Shown: positions 25,386 through 35,446, counted from the stretch's first letter. The stretch: 35,735 nt of DNA from an uncultured Geobacter sp. (GCA_903915655.1 CAIWTU010000006.1:1-35735); one strand, 5' to 3'. Notes: generated from the letters alone by a model not told the origin. Translations and numbers: made by a program.

Positions 25386-26839
25386 AAAATTTGCTCTATT
25401 TAGTTTGTTTGTCTGCAATGATATCGATTGCCTTCACAAATACCGCAGTCGCGGCGGAAGACCCTGCGCAGATTCCGGAGAAGGTGACTGTTCAACATTG
25501 GTCGCGCAGTGATCTGCTCGAGTTGGAGGGGAAATGTGATCCTGACAAGAGTCTCCCCGATCCTGCCGTCGACAAATTACTTGCTAAGCCAGAAGATCCG
25601 CCATTTTTACTGAAGACCGGAGTCAACGGGTTTCTCCGGGGTGAAGGGGTCGGCAATTTTCGGCTTCCCGATTTCAGTTACGCTCCAAAACAGACTGAAG
25701 GGCGCTTTCTGTACCGTGTAAAACCCTATCTCTACTGGCATCCCACCGACTACCTGGATATCCATCTGGAGGGACAGGGGTACGGCTATACAGGCGGAAG
25801 CCAGTATTACGAAACATATGCTCTCTATCAGGGGTTTATTGAAGGGAAACTGCCGGGGAAAGAGTTGCTTGCATTGAAGATCGGCCGGCAGGAGTTCCGT
25901 TACGGGAGCACCTTCATCCTCGGTCCCAACCCGTTTTATGACGGCCTTATCTTTGACGCCGTCAGGCTCAGGGTTCAGCCGACAGACGCTTTACGCATCG
26001 ATCTCCTGGGGGGTTTGTATGGGACTCCATTTGCCGGCGGGTTGAAGGGGAACCTGTCCGGGGTATATGCAACCTGCAACTTCTCCAATGATCACGCCAT
26101 CGAGGTGTATGGATTCAGCGATACTGGTTTGACCGCTCCTCAGGGTGGAGAGCACCGTGACATCTGGGGTATCAGGGGAACAGCAAAGTTCGGTCCGGTT
26201 GCCATCGAATTTGAGCCGGTCTTTGAAACCGGAAAGGTGTACAATCCGAATAGCGGCGGCAACGACGACATCAGCGCCTACGGCGGCCATCTTGATGTTA
26301 GTATCGAATCAACCCTGGCAGACCGCAAAAACAAATTCCTGCTCAGCTATGCCCTTGGCTCAGGTGACAAGGAGGCGACACTGGGTAGCGATGCCCGGTT
26401 CAGAAAGGAATTTCGTAACCCCAACAATGACACCTCTCTGCTGGGTGATATGAACGTTATTGGAAATTTCTCCGGGATAGCGGTTGGTCAATATCGTGCC
26501 AGCGGCATCCAGGACTTCACCTTCGGATGGGGAATCGACCTCACTAAAAACCTCAATTTTACCGCAACCGGCCACTATTTCCTAGCCAATGAGGTGCCGG
26601 ATGGTTTCAGCAGGAACCTTGGCCTCGAAACCGACTTCATCTTGACCTATGCCATAAATGATGACCTGTCGATCATCTGCGCCTATGACCACTTCTTTAC
26701 CGGCGGTTTTTTTAGGGATGCATCAGGGAGCAAAGGGGATATAGGGTATGGCTACGTGATGTTGCAGTTCGACCTTTCCAAGAGCTGGCCGCGTTTCAGG
26801 AAAGGAAGGAACTCCGGCCTTCCATCTTCCCCCTCCTGA
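25382..26839 (+). CDS. outer-membrane beta-barrel porin (alginate-export-like), coupled to the Co/Ni transporter
   Basis: 485 residues. A signal peptide (hydrophobic 4-19, likely cut after AVAA at 25) is followed by a short periplasmic part and a ~400-residue region of alternating strands rich in Tyr, Phe and Gly. IGRQEFRYGSTFILGPNPFYDGLIFDAVRL (about 164-193) resembles alginate-export-family barrels. The chain ends DLSKSWPRFRKGRNSGLPSSPS, so a C-terminal aromatic is not terminal; the last residues are encoded by one arm of a hairpin. ATGA overlap with cbiO shows translational coupling, so it probably admits the same metal or its chelate through the outer membrane. Substrate is inferred from context only. 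Confidence 0.83.
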   Translation: MKNLLYLVCLSAMISIAFTNTAVAAEDPAQIPEKVTVQHWSRSDLLELEGKCDPDKSLPDPAVDKLLAKPEDPPFLLKTGVNGFLRGEGVGNFRLPDFSYAPKQTEGRFLYRVKPYLYWHPTDYLDIHLEGQGYGYTGGSQYYETYALYQGFIEGKLPGKELLALKIGRQEFRYGSTFILGPNPFYDGLIFDAVRLRVQPTDALRIDLLGGLYGTPFAGGLKGNLSGVYATCNFSNDHAIEVYGFSDTGLTAPQGGEHRDIWGIRGTAKFGPVAIEFEPVFETGKVYNPNSGGNDDISAYGGHLDVSIESTLADRKNKFLLSYALGSGDKEATLGSDARFRKEFRNPNNDTSLLGDMNVIGNFSGIAVGQYRASGIQDFTFGWGIDLTKNLNFTATGHYFLANEVPDGFSRNLGLETDFILTYAINDDLSIICAYDHFFTGGFFRDASGSKGDIGYGYVMLQFDLSKSWPRFRKGRNSGLPSSPS

Positions 26840-26862
26840 TTTAGGAGGGGGAAGATGGAAGG
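26818..26862 (+). terminator. 20-bp perfect hairpin spanning the porin stop codon
   Basis: The left arm 26818-26837 (CCTTCCATCTTCCCCCTCCT) and right arm 26843-26862 are exact inverted repeats with a 5-nt loop, GATTT. One further G-C pair extends the stem outward. The porin TGA (26837-26839) lies at the start of the loop, so the left arm encodes the last residues. There is no T-tract after it, so it is either a 3'-end stabiliser or a factor-assisted terminator. Confidence 0.7.
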
Positions 26863-26913
26863 CTTGCCGATGAAAGGTCTCCCCTGCTGGCTGCGTGTTA
26901 AGCCTCCGACAGG

Positions 26914-26944
26914 AAAATTCGCGACGCTCATGGCGCATCGCGAA
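26914..26944 (-). terminator. intrinsic terminator of the DUF2950 gene
   Basis: On the minus strand TTCGCGA (26944-26938) pairs with TCGCGAA (26924-26918), with an inner CGC/GCG after a 2-nt bulge, followed by TTTT (26917-26914). It starts 12 nt after the DUF2950 stop codon. Confidence 0.6.
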
Positions 26945-26956
26945 ATCTGATGACAG

Positions 26957-27940
26957 TTATTTTGATGCTGGCGTCTCCACTTTGGTCCAGCCAGGACCAG
27001 GGTTATAGAGTTCCATCTTTGAAGCAATTTCGACGGTCTTCCTGCCGAGGTTCTTCTGATAGACCAGTCCGTCATGATTCACTATGAAGGTCATTATCCC
27101 TGAAGAGCCGTACCGCGCGGGATAGGCTACAACAGCTATCCCTCCGATCAGATGCCCCTTGACCCTGTAGTCGTACGCTCCTCCGTTGGCACTCTCACCT
27201 TGGGCCGTGAGTATGCGATAGAGGTAACCCTGATAGGGGGCGGGGGCTTTATTCTTCCCCATTTTTTTGTCGTACCCTTCGGCCTTTGCCTTGGCCACCA
27301 ACTCTCCCAAGGGACTTGGGGGCTCACCCTCTCTGCTTTCCCAGTAAAGGCCGTTCTTCTTCCCCGGGTCGCTGATTAACCTGGCGGCATACTCCGGCAG
27401 ACCGTTGCTGCCTCGATTGCTCGTCGCATACTCACGCTGCGCATCAATGATGGCCAGAGATGTCTGGATTGTACCGAGTTCGTTCCTGCCGATCCGGCGG
27501 TTCATGATCTCCTCACCACCGGCTACGGTATCGAACCTCCATCTGTTATTTTTCATAACGAGTGGAATAGGAAAGGGCCAATCATTAGTGCCAATTACGA
27601 GCAGTGCCTTTTCCTTCCCCTTTCGATCCAGCCGCTGCGATTTGTCGTATGCGTCAACGAATCGTTTCAGGTCGTAACGGTCGGCAACCGGGTCGCCAGA
27701 AGAAAGCAACGGTTTGCTCTTAGGCCCGAGAATGGCCTTAAGTGAAGCCTTATCATCTTTTTTTATAGAATCGACAAGTGCCTGGACAGCCTTTTCAGGT
27801 GAATCAAAGGTTTTTTGTTGTATTGTGGCTGCCGATGCCGATATGGAGAAGAGACCCGCTGTGAGGATTAGCGCCAGCTGGGTGACCATCTTGAACCATA
27901 CAGGAAAATCTTTATTTCCCCGTATCATAGAGAGTTTCAT
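26957..27940 (-). CDS. DUF2950 family exported protein
   Basis: 327 residues from the ATG at 27940, which has AAGGAGG 5 nt upstream; an in-frame start 51 nt further upstream lacks one. It has a signal peptide (basic start, hydrophobic 17-34, likely cut after ASA at 37). The mature part has the DUF2950 pattern: FDSPEKAVQALVDSIKKDD, RWRFDTVAGGEEIMNRRIG, AYDYRVKG and GIMTFIVNHDGLVYQKNLG. Function is unknown. It follows the DUF3300 gene by 84 nt on the same strand, a pairing I recall as recurrent, which suggests a shared envelope role. Confidence 0.85.
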   Translation of the reverse strand: MKLSMIRGNKDFPVWFKMVTQLALILTAGLFSISASAATIQQKTFDSPEKAVQALVDSIKKDDKASLKAILGPKSKPLLSSGDPVADRYDLKRFVDAYDKSQRLDRKGKEKALLVIGTNDWPFPIPLVMKNNRWRFDTVAGGEEIMNRRIGRNELGTIQTSLAIIDAQREYATSNRGSNGLPEYAARLISDPGKKNGLYWESREGEPPSPLGELVAKAKAEGYDKKMGKNKAPAPYQGYLYRILTAQGESANGGAYDYRVKGHLIGGIAVVAYPARYGSSGIMTFIVNHDGLVYQKNLGRKTVEIASKMELYNPGPGWTKVETPASK

Positions 27941-28024
27941 TGTTTCCTCCTTCTGGATACCCTGGTTGTCTGCAGGGAGAGAAAATGCCAAGTTGGCTAT
28001 CCCTGCCGGTAATGCCGCGATCTG

Positions 28025-29308
28025 TTATCTGTGTCGTCCACCACCAAAACCGCCGCTATGTGAACCGCCACCGAAACCGCCGCTATGTGAACCACCGCTG
28101 GAACTCCTGCCGCCGAAGTCGCCAGAGGATCTCGATTGAGACATGCTCTCACGGCCACGATTGCCGAAATCCGAGGCCGAGGAGCCGTGATCCATCCCTC
28201 CGAAGGCGCTGTTACTGCCTGACGAACCACGCCCGCCCCCTTGACCGGCATTTTTCCCGCTGTCCATCCCTCCGAAGGCGCTACTGCCTGACGAGCCACG
28301 CCCGCCCCCTTGACCGGTATTTTTACCCCGGTCCATCTGGCCCGTACTACCGTGCCCGAGGTCATTTCCTGGCGAATTGGAACGTCCGCGGTAGGCTTCC
28401 CTTGACTTGACTGCATCAGCAGAGGCAGACTTGTTGTAGCGAGCAGCGGTAGCCTGATTCGCGTATGCGACTCCACCTCGGTGGGCAGAGTCGTGCTGCC
28501 AGTTTCCGTTTCCTTGGCCGCCCTGGTACAACCGTCCTTGGTAATTGTTCCGGTTGATATTTCTGTTGATGTTAATGTTCTGGTTGATGTTGTAATTAAT
28601 CGACCGGTTGCCCCAGTTGCAGTTACCCCAGGCATATCCCCAGGCAGCCCCCACAGCTACACCTGCGGCAAAAGAAAAGGCTGCGGTGGCCGCATAACCG
28701 GGAGGATAGTAGTATGCGGGGGGGTAGGAGGGGTAAGCCCATACGCCGTATACCACTGCCGGATTGTAAGTCGGGACGTAGACCACTTGGGGGTTTGCAG
28801 GCTGGATGATGATGGTTTCCTTTTCAACGATCACCTTCTGCTCATTGGTCGTCTTGAGGTTGCCGGCAGCCTGGGCCTTGGCGCGAAGCCGCTGGACCGT
28901 TTTCATTACATCCTCCTGCTGCGATAGGAAGGCGTCGCCAAGTTTCTCTGTCCAGTCCAGTTTGTCACTCATCATGCCGAGCACCTGGGGGAAGTTGACG
29001 AGTGATTTAACGCTCGCGTCCCACTGTTGCTTCTCCAGTGCGGCCGTCAGCGCGTCCCCTTTCAGGCCGCTGTTTTGCTTTGTCCAGCGATCGGCCTGAA
29101 CCACCTCGATGGGATAGGTTGACGCAATCATGATTTGAGCCAGAATATTGTCGGGATAGATGGCGACTGGTGCAAGGATCTGCTCCAGTTCTCCCTGGCT
29201 GAGGGTGCTCTTGCCGGCCGGCGCCTGAGCATTCGGGCAGACAGGCATGGCAAGCAGCAGGATAAGCGTTACTGCGACCAGCTTCATTACCTTACTTATT
29301 CTCTTCAT
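28025..29308 (-). CDS. DUF3300 family exported protein with Gly/Ser-rich repeat tail
   Basis: 427 residues with a signal peptide (hydrophobic 10-24, likely cut after NAQA at 29). The DUF3300 domain (about 35-200) includes ILAPVAIYPDNILAQIMIASTYP and WDASVKSLVNFPQVL. A Tyr/Pro-rich segment with PPAYYYPPGYA follows, then a Gly/Ala hydrophobic stretch, Asn-Ile repeats (INYNINQNININRNINRN), and a low-complexity Gly/Ser tail with tandem repeats ending in GGGRHR. AAAGGAGGAG precedes the ATG. Function is unknown; the build suggests a cell-surface or periplasmic structural protein. Codon and base use of the tail is repeat-driven. Confidence 0.86.
   Translation of the reverse strand: MKRISKVMKLVAVTLILLLAMPVCPNAQAPAGKSTLSQGELEQILAPVAIYPDNILAQIMIASTYPIEVVQADRWTKQNSGLKGDALTAALEKQQWDASVKSLVNFPQVLGMMSDKLDWTEKLGDAFLSQQEDVMKTVQRLRAKAQAAGNLKTTNEQKVIVEKETIIIQPANPQVVYVPTYNPAVVYGVWAYPSYPPAYYYPPGYAATAAFSFAAGVAVGAAWGYAWGNCNWGNRSINYNINQNININRNINRNNYQGRLYQGGQGNGNWQHDSAHRGGVAYANQATAARYNKSASADAVKSREAYRGRSNSPGNDLGHGSTGQMDRGKNTGQGGGRGSSGSSAFGGMDSGKNAGQGGGRGSSGSNSAFGGMDHGSSASDFGNRGRESMSQSRSSGDFGGRSSSGGSHSGGFGGGSHSGGFGGGRHR
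28041..28094 (-). repeat. tandem 27-bp repeat, two copies, within the DUF3300 tail
   Basis: Copies at 28041-28067 and 28068-28094 differ at few positions and encode the repeated GSHSGGFGG unit at the protein's C-terminus. Confidence 0.8.
28191..28331 (-). repeat. tandem 69-72-bp repeat, two copies, within the DUF3300 gene
   Basis: Copies at 28191-28262 (72 bp) and 28263-28331 (69 bp) are almost identical apart from one inserted codon. Each encodes a unit of the form GKN-GQGGGRGSSGS-AFGGMD. The one-codon length difference indicates recent expansion or slippage. Confidence 0.8.
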
Positions 29309-29362
29309 TGCTCCTCCTTTCGGAAAATGCCGCCCACTAAGAGAGTAGGGTCGGCTCGATCC

Positions 29363-29399
29363 GGATAGGCATCAAAGGTCGCACGGGTTGCCTACCCGT
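29363..29399 (-). promoter_or_regulatory. alternative hairpins in the leader of the DUF3300 gene
   Basis: In the minus-strand RNA, GGGTAGGCA (29397-29389) can pair with TGCCTATCC (29371-29363), 9 bp with one G-U. Alternatively ACGGGT (29399-29394) pairs with ACCCGT (29388-29383). The two structures share bases and exclude each other. The rest of the 201-nt gap to the outer-membrane factor gene has an inverted repeat CTCGCAAA/TTTGCGAG (29426-29433, 29474-29481) and no gene. Confidence 0.35.
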
Positions 29400-29509
29400 T
29401 TTCTCCAGACTTCTCGAATTATGCACTCGCAAATTCTCAGAAAAGTTCCCTCCCCCCTGGCGGTGAATGACTTTTTGCGAGAGTATCTTACATAGTTTTC
29501 GGATGGAAA

Positions 29510-30943
29510 CTATTTAGTTGCTGGCTTCTCAGGGGCCTTGGTCTGCTGTTCGGCCAAGGACACCCATCCCCCTCCCGTTGCCTTGTAGAGGTTAACAAGG
29601 GCCTGGAAGAGTACCCCCTTTGTCTGTGTGCGTGATAGCTGGGAGGAAAAGAGGGCACGTTCCGCGTCAAGGACTTCGAGGTAGCTTGTGTACCCATTTT
29701 CATATCGCAGCCTGGCTATGCGGGCGTAATTGACGAGAGATTCGAGCTGCCTTCCCTGAGTCTCCAGTTGCTCCATGGTCCGCTTCCGGTCGATCAGCGC
29801 GTCGTCCACATCCCGAAAGGCATTCTGGACGGTCTGTTGATAGATCAAGAGAGTCTGTTTCTGGAATGCCTCCGCCGATGCAACCCTTCCGGAGATTGCC
29901 CCTGCCGTGAAGATGGGGGCAGCTATAGGCGCCGCCCAGCTCCATGTTTGAGCCGGTCCGGTAAAGAGATGTGAAAGGTCCGAGCTCGACCAGCCAAACA
30001 TTCCTGTCAGTGAAATGGTTGGAAAATATTGCGCCTTTGCCACCCCTATCCGCGCATTTGCCGCAATCAGGTTCTGTTCGGCCTGTCTAATATCTGGACG
30101 CCTTTCGAGCAGATCAGACGGGAGGCCTGCCGGAATAACAGGTAGTAAAAGTTCCTCTATCGTCTTGCCACGTTGGATGGAACCCGGGTTTCGACCGATG
30201 AGCACGCTCAGGGAGTTTTCCTGCTGGGCAATGGTTTTCTGAATGACCGGGATAGTGGCAAGAGCTTCCTCGTATTGCGATTTAATCTGGTTGAGTTCGA
30301 GCTCCGAAACAATTCCTCCCTTGAAACGGAGCAGGAAGATGTTGTACGACTTATTACGTGATTCCGCGGTTGATTGAGAGATTTCGAGCTGCTTGTCCAG
30401 ATCTCGGAGATTGATATATCCTGTAGCTATTGAGGCAACAAGGGAGAGAACAACCCCGTTCTTAGTTTCCTCCGAACTCAGGATATCTGCGCGGGCCGCT
30501 TCCGAAGCCCTGCGCAGCTTGCCCCAGAGGTCAATCTCCCAGCTGGCGTTGGCGAACGCCTGGTAGCTTTCTGCAGGATTTTTGACAACAGACGGGATGG
30601 GCGCAGCCCCCATTTCACTGGTGCGTTCACTCCCCGCGCTCGCTCCGGCAGAGATCTGCGGGAAGAGGGCTGAACGGGTGGTGACGTACTGTCCCCTGAA
30701 CTGCTCCACCCTCGCCGCGGCAACTTTAACGTCCCTGTTCTCTGCAAGGCCTATCCGGATAAGGTCGTTGAGTACCGGGTCGTTGAACTGTTGCCACCAG
30801 GGGGTGTTGGCAAGCTTCTCTGTTTCAGCTCCCTGAAAACGCCAATTCTGTGGGGTTTCAACCAAAGGACGTTGGTAGTCAGGACCGACCATGCAACCGG
30901 AGAGGAAGAGGGCGATCATGACGATGCTGAAAAATTTACGCAT
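29510..30943 (-). CDS. RND efflux outer-membrane factor, NodT/OprM family lipoprotein
   Basis: 477 residues. A lipoprotein signal with lipobox LSGC (C17) is followed by the usual [10 protein letters not shown] start. Two repeated OEP domains with long helical hairpins follow, with typical motifs such as [61 protein letters not shown] and [19 protein letters not shown]. Trimers form the outer-membrane exit duct of the pump. The ATG overlaps the 3' end of the pump gene by 8 nt. Last gene of the efflux operon. Confidence 0.94.
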   Translation of the reverse strand: MRKFFSIVMIALFLSGCMVGPDYQRPLVETPQNWRFQGAETEKLANTPWWQQFNDPVLNDLIRIGLAENRDVKVAAARVEQFRGQYVTTRSALFPQISAGASAGSERTSEMGAAPIPSVVKNPAESYQAFANASWEIDLWGKLRRASEAARADILSSEETKNGVVLSLVASIATGYINLRDLDKQLEISQSTAESRNKSYNIFLLRFKGGIVSELELNQIKSQYEEALATIPVIQKTIAQQENSLSVLIGRNPGSIQRGKTIEELLLPVIPAGLPSDLLERRPDIRQAEQNLIAANARIGVAKAQYFPTISLTGMFGWSSSDLSHLFTGPAQTWSWAAPIAAPIFTAGAISGRVASAEAFQKQTLLIYQQTVQNAFRDVDDALIDRKRTMEQLETQGRQLESLVNYARIARLRYENGYTSYLEVLDAERALFSSQLSRTQTKGVLFQALVNLYKATGGGWVSLAEQQTKAPEKPATK

Positions 30944-33900
30944 GAGGCCCCCCCTCTTTTTCGGCGGCTGAACCTGTTTCGGCTATCCCCTTACCTGATT
31001 CAGCACCTTCTGGGGGTGGGTGAGCACTTTTGTCTCCCTTGTGCGCAAATTTCTCAACAACGAAAAAAGTGACAGGGATAAGGAATACTGCAATGCAGGT
31101 TGAGGCTAGCATACCGAATATGACCGTAGTACCCATGATCTGCCGCGAGATTGCCCCCGCCCCGCTGGCTATGGCCAGAGGAATACAGCCGAGTATGAAT
31201 GCAAAGGATGTCATCAGAATCGGTCGCAGGCGGAGACGAGCCCCGTTGAGTGCCGCGTCCAAGATCGACTCGCCTTTATCGTACTCCATCTTTGCAAATT
31301 CAACGATAAGGATGGCGTTTTTGGCCGCCAGGCCGATCAGCATGACGAGGCCGATCTGGGCATAGACATTGTTCTCGAAGTGTCGCGACAAAAGGCCGAT
31401 GAATGCCCCTGCGACTGCTATCGGGGTTCCGAGAAGGACAGAGAACGGAAGAGACCAGCTTTCATACTGGGCTGCGAGAATCAGGAAAACGCAGAGGAAG
31501 GAGAATGCGAAGATCGCCACTGGCGATACCCCCTGCTGAGCCTTTTTCTCCTGGAACGACATCCCGCTGTAATCGTACCCCATCTCCCGCGGCATGGTCT
31601 TGGCAAAGACCTCCTCAAGGGCTTTCATGGCCTGTGTGGAGCTGTATCCCGGAGCGGCCGTCACATTGATCTGAGACGAACGGTAAAGGTTATAGCGCAT
31701 GGTGAACTCAGGCCCGATAATTTTGCGGGTAGAGGTCAGCGCCGAGAGTGGAACCGTCTTCCCTTCGCTGTTACGGACATAAAACTGGCCGATATTATCA
31801 ATATTTGTCCGGTAGTCTCCTTCGGCCTGGAGAAAGACCTGCCACTGACGGCCGAAACGGTTGAAGTAGTTGATGAATCCGCTTCCCATGAAACTCTGCA
31901 GGATTTTGTAGACATCGGAGATGTTTACCCCCTGCTTCAAGACCTTGTCCCGGTCCACATCGACAAAGAGTTGCGGTACTGTGGGAAGAAAAGTAGTGCT
32001 GACCTGGGCGAGCTCGGGTCGTTTACTCGCCTCTTCGATGAACTTCTTCGTGTTGGCAGCTAGAAACTCGATGTCCTTTCCCGCACGATCTTGAAGGATG
32101 AATGTGACACCGCCAGAGGTCCCGACCCCCATTATGGCGGGTGGCGGGAAGGCAAAACCGATAGCGCCGGGGATGCCGGCCATTTTTCGGGAAATTGACG
32201 CCTTGATCGCCTCGTACTGCTCTTCTGGCTTCTTCCGTTTAGACCACTCATCGAGAGTGATAAAGAAAAAGGCGCTGTAGGTGTTTTGCACCTGGCTTAG
32301 CATGCTGTAGCCGATGACCGAGGAACAGTACTTGACTCCCGGTGTCTTGCTGATGATCGTTTCTGCCTGCCGGGCTACCTCACTTGTCCTCTGGAGCGAT
32401 GCTGCGTTGGGGAGCTGGATGCCGGCATAAATAAACCCCTGATCTTCGTCGGGGAGAAAGCCGGTGGGGAGGTTATTGCCAAGGACGCATGTCATAACGG
32501 CGACACCGGCAAGAAGAACGAGGCTCATCAAGCTTTTACGGATGGCAGTGCGGCAGAGTCCAACGTAGCCGTCGGTCGCCCGACTGAACAGACGGTTGAA
32601 CCAGTCGAAAAACTTCTGGAGCGGACCTGTCCCCTTCTTCTTCGGCTTGAGGAGGAGTGCGCAGAGGGCCGGAGAGAGGGAAAGTGCGTTGAAGGCAGAG
32701 AATATGACTGAAATAGCAATAGTTACGGCGAATTGCTGGTAGAGCTGGCCGGTTATTCCGGGGATGAAAGCGGTCGGGACAAAGACCGCCGCCAGGATGA
32801 TCGCGATGGCGATGACCGGGCCGGAGACCTCCTCCATGGCCTTGAGTGCCGCATCCTTGGGGGTGAGGCCGCGCTCGATATGGTGTTCCACCGCTTCCAC
32901 TACTACGATGGCATCGTCCACAACGAGACCGATGGCGAGGACGAGCCCGAAGAGCGAGAGGGTATTGATGGAAAAACCGAGAAGAGGGAATAATGCGAAG
33001 GTCCCTACCAGTGACACCGGCACCGCTAGAAGCGGGATCAGGGTGGCCCGCCAACCCTGGAGGAAGATGAATACCACGAGGACCACAAGAAAGAGGGCTT
33101 CGTAGAGGGTTTTCTCGATCTCTTTCATACCCTCGGTGACCGCCAATGTGGTGTCGAGGGAGACCACATAGTCAAGGTCCGGCGGAAAGCTCTTCTTCAT
33201 CTCCGCCATCAGCTTCTTTGCGCCATCGGCAGCGTCGAGGGCGTTGGTCCCCGGCATCTGGTAGAGAGCAATAAGGGCGCACGGTTTGCCGTTCAGCCGG
33301 CCTTCCAGGTTATAGGTCTGGGCGCCAAGTTCGATGCGGGCAACATCTTTAATTCGTACGATGGAGCCGTCCGAGGTGGCGCGGAGGACTATGTTGCCGA
33401 ACTGCTCCTCGGTCTGGAGGCGCCCCGCAGCCCGGACTGCATAGGTGAAATCCTGTCCCTTGGGAACCGGTTCGGCGCCTACCTGCCCCGCAGGGTTGAC
33501 GGTGTTCTGGGCGTTGACGGCCTGCATGATCTCGGGGATGGTGATATTGAGCTTGGCCAGCTGATCAGGTTTTACCCATATCCGCATGGCGTACTGGCCT
33601 GCCCCGAAGACCGTAACGCTTGCGATCCCCTTGACCCGTGTCATCTGGTCGTTGATATTGATATAAGAGTAGTTGGCTAGGAAGATGTTATCGTAGGTCC
33701 CCTTGGGTGAGTATAAGGCGAACATCACAAGGGGTGATGAAGTGGACTTCTGGACCGTGACCCCGAAGTTACGGACGTCAGTGGGGAGTTGCGACTCGGC
33801 TTGGCCTTCTCTCATCTGGGCCAGCAACTGGTCGGTGTTGGCGTCGGTCTTCAGGTCAAAGTAGACGTAGAGGGCCGACTGGCCGTTGTTAGCGTTGATG

Positions 33901-34139
33901 GAGTACATGTAATCCATGTTGTCGACGCCGGACATCTGCTGTTCTATGGGGGTTGCTACCGCCTGCTCCAGGGTGAGGGCATCCGCGCCAGTATACGTTG
34001 CATTTACCTGGACTGCGGGGGGTACGATATTCGGAAACTGGGCGATTGGTAATCTGGCCATGGCCACGATACCGATGATGAGCATGAGAATGGCGATAAC
34101 TATTGCCACGATCGGACGATTGATGAAGAACTTTGACAT
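30936..34139 (-). CDS. RND multidrug efflux pump, HAE1/AcrB-MexB type
   Basis: 1067 residues of the hydrophobe/amphiphile efflux-1 family. It starts [23 protein letters not shown]. Proton-relay aspartates D408-D409 are in [15 protein letters not shown], matching AcrB D407/D408, and the relay Lys lies in [17 protein letters not shown]. Two large periplasmic porter/docking loops sit between helices 1-2 and 7-8. It exports hydrophobic compounds with proton influx; no CusA-type Met cluster is evident, so drugs, solvents or dyes are more likely than metals. It lies 6 nt after the membrane fusion gene; AGAGG precedes the ATG. Confidence 0.96.
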   Translation of the reverse strand: MSKFFINRPIVAIVIAILMLIIGIVAMARLPIAQFPNIVPPAVQVNATYTGADALTLEQAVATPIEQQMSGVDNMDYMYSINANNGQSALYVYFDLKTDANTDQLLAQMREGQAESQLPTDVRNFGVTVQKSTSSPLVMFALYSPKGTYDNIFLANYSYININDQMTRVKGIASVTVFGAGQYAMRIWVKPDQLAKLNITIPEIMQAVNAQNTVNPAGQVGAEPVPKGQDFTYAVRAAGRLQTEEQFGNIVLRATSDGSIVRIKDVARIELGAQTYNLEGRLNGKPCALIALYQMPGTNALDAADGAKKLMAEMKKSFPPDLDYVVSLDTTLAVTEGMKEIEKTLYEALFLVVLVVFIFLQGWRATLIPLLAVPVSLVGTFALFPLLGFSINTLSLFGLVLAIGLVVDDAIVVVEAVEHHIERGLTPKDAALKAMEEVSGPVIAIAIILAAVFVPTAFIPGITGQLYQQFAVTIAISVIFSAFNALSLSPALCALLLKPKKKGTGPLQKFFDWFNRLFSRATDGYVGLCRTAIRKSLMSLVLLAGVAVMTCVLGNNLPTGFLPDEDQGFIYAGIQLPNAASLQRTSEVARQAETIISKTPGVKYCSSVIGYSMLSQVQNTYSAFFFITLDEWSKRKKPEEQYEAIKASISRKMAGIPGAIGFAFPPPAIMGVGTSGGVTFILQDRAGKDIEFLAANTKKFIEEASKRPELAQVSTTFLPTVPQLFVDVDRDKVLKQGVNISDVYKILQSFMGSGFINYFNRFGRQWQVFLQAEGDYRTNIDNIGQFYVRNSEGKTVPLSALTSTRKIIGPEFTMRYNLYRSSQINVTAAPGYSSTQAMKALEEVFAKTMPREMGYDYSGMSFQEKKAQQGVSPVAIFAFSFLCVFLILAAQYESWSLPFSVLLGTPIAVAGAFIGLLSRHFENNVYAQIGLVMLIGLAAKNAILIVEFAKMEYDKGESILDAALNGARLRLRPILMTSFAFILGCIPLAIASGAGAISRQIMGTTVIFGMLASTCIAVFLIPVTFFVVEKFAHKGDKSAHPPPEGAESGKGIAETGSAAEKEGGPHA

Positions 34140-34145
34140 GGCGGT

Positions 34146-35357
34146 CTACCTCTTCCCTTGCGCTGCGGCGGTCGCCTGCTCGGGCGGTTTGACTCCGACA
34201 TGGTTCTGAGGGACAAACGGTTTTGGAACAACTGGCATTCCCTGCTTTACCTTCTGTATCCCTTCAACGACGATCTTCTCTCCAGGTCTCAATCCCTTGT
34301 TTATAACCCAGAGAGGTCCGAAAAGCGCTCCAACCGTTACCGGCCGGATATCGATCTTGTTCCCGGGGCCGACAACGGCGAGCTGGTGGCTTCCCTGGAG
34401 ATCAATCACCGCCCGTTGCGGGACTAACAGTGCTCCCTTCTCGATTCCGACCTGCGCCCTGACGCGTGCGAACTGCCCCGGACGGAGGAGGTTGCCGGGA
34501 TTGGAAAAAAGGGATGCGACCTTTATCGTTCCCGTGTTCGGGTCAACCTGGCGATCCGCAAAGGTAAATTCCCCCTTGTGTGGATAGACGGTTCCGTCTG
34601 ACAGGAGCATCTCGAGGACAGACTTCCCAGAGTGTTTCGACCTCTCATCCATGGCTTTAAGATACTGCTGTTCACTTACAGGTACGTATACCTTGATCGG
34701 ATTGACAGTAGAGACGGTAGTCAGTTGGTCAACCTGCCCCGGACCGACGAGGTCTCCTATCTGGGCTTTGGCAATGCCGGCGACTCCATCGATAAGAGAG
34801 GTGACTTTTGTGAACTCGAGATCAAGCCTTGCCTTTTCGACAGCCGCCTCGGCGGAGATAACCGATGCGTGGGTGCCCTGTTCCTGGCCGGAGGCGTCGT
34901 CAAGATCTCTCTGGCTGACCGCATTCTGCGCGGCAAGGGGTTTGATCCGTTCGAGGTTAGCCTTGGCGGTTGTCCATCGTGCCTGCTGTTGTGCAAGCTG
35001 CCCCTTTGTCTGATCGAGGGCTGTCTGGAAGATGCGCGGATCGATCTGGAAAAGTAGTTGTCCCTTGTGGACTAGGTCCCCTTCTCTGTAACACTGTTTA
35101 ATGAGATAGCCGGAAACCTGGGGGCGGATGGTAGCATTGACGGAACCGTCTGTTGAAGCGACCCATTCGAGGTATACAGGGACGTCCATCTGGACAACGT
35201 CTGCCACTTCAACGGTCGGCGGATGGGGGGCAGATTCTTTCTTCTGGCCGCAGCCGCCGACCGTAACGGTAAAGAATCCGCATAAAACAAGAAGAAAAAA
35301 CCGTTGGGCAATCCCTCTCTCTCGGGACTCATCCATGAATGAAACGACGCTTTTCAC
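34146..35357 (-). CDS. RND efflux periplasmic adaptor (membrane fusion) lipoprotein
   Basis: 403 residues from a GTG start with GGAGGG 4 nt upstream. The signal region has lipobox VGGC with C36, so the protein is tethered to the inner membrane. Barrel-sandwich motifs IRPQVSGYLIKQCYREGDLVHKGQLLFQIDPRIFQ precede a coiled-coil hairpin (about 115-195) and beta-barrel regions with LLRPGQFARVRAQVG and VPQRAV. It links the pump to the outer-membrane factor. The Lys/Pro/Ala-rich C-terminal tail is disordered-looking. First gene of the operon. Confidence 0.93.
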   Translation of the reverse strand: MKSVVSFMDESRERGIAQRFFLLVLCGFFTVTVGGCGQKKESAPHPPTVEVADVVQMDVPVYLEWVASTDGSVNATIRPQVSGYLIKQCYREGDLVHKGQLLFQIDPRIFQTALDQTKGQLAQQQARWTTAKANLERIKPLAAQNAVSQRDLDDASGQEQGTHASVISAEAAVEKARLDLEFTKVTSLIDGVAGIAKAQIGDLVGPGQVDQLTTVSTVNPIKVYVPVSEQQYLKAMDERSKHSGKSVLEMLLSDGTVYPHKGEFTFADRQVDPNTGTIKVASLFSNPGNLLRPGQFARVRAQVGIEKGALLVPQRAVIDLQGSHQLAVVGPGNKIDIRPVTVGALFGPLWVINKGLRPGEKIVVEGIQKVKQGMPVVPKPFVPQNHVGVKPPEQATAAAQGKR

Positions 35358-35396
35358 ATTTCCCTCCTCATATCAATCCAGCAGTGTAGCAGCATA

Positions 35397-35446
35397 GCGG
35401 GACAAAGACCATACCGTCACTTCATACAGACCTGATCCCGTCCCGC
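35397..35446 (-). promoter_or_regulatory. inverted repeat in the 5' leader of the efflux operon
   Basis: GCGGGAC (35397-35403) and GTCCCGC (35440-35446) are an exact 7-bp inverted repeat with a 36-nt loop. It lies between the predicted start site and the GTG of the adaptor gene, and could fold in the RNA. Confidence 0.35.

Noticed and set aside
27997-28635. 212-residue open frame on the minus strand within the DUF3300 gene
   Set aside because: It is a Thr/Ala/Gly-rich frame created by the low-complexity repeats of the real gene in another frame.
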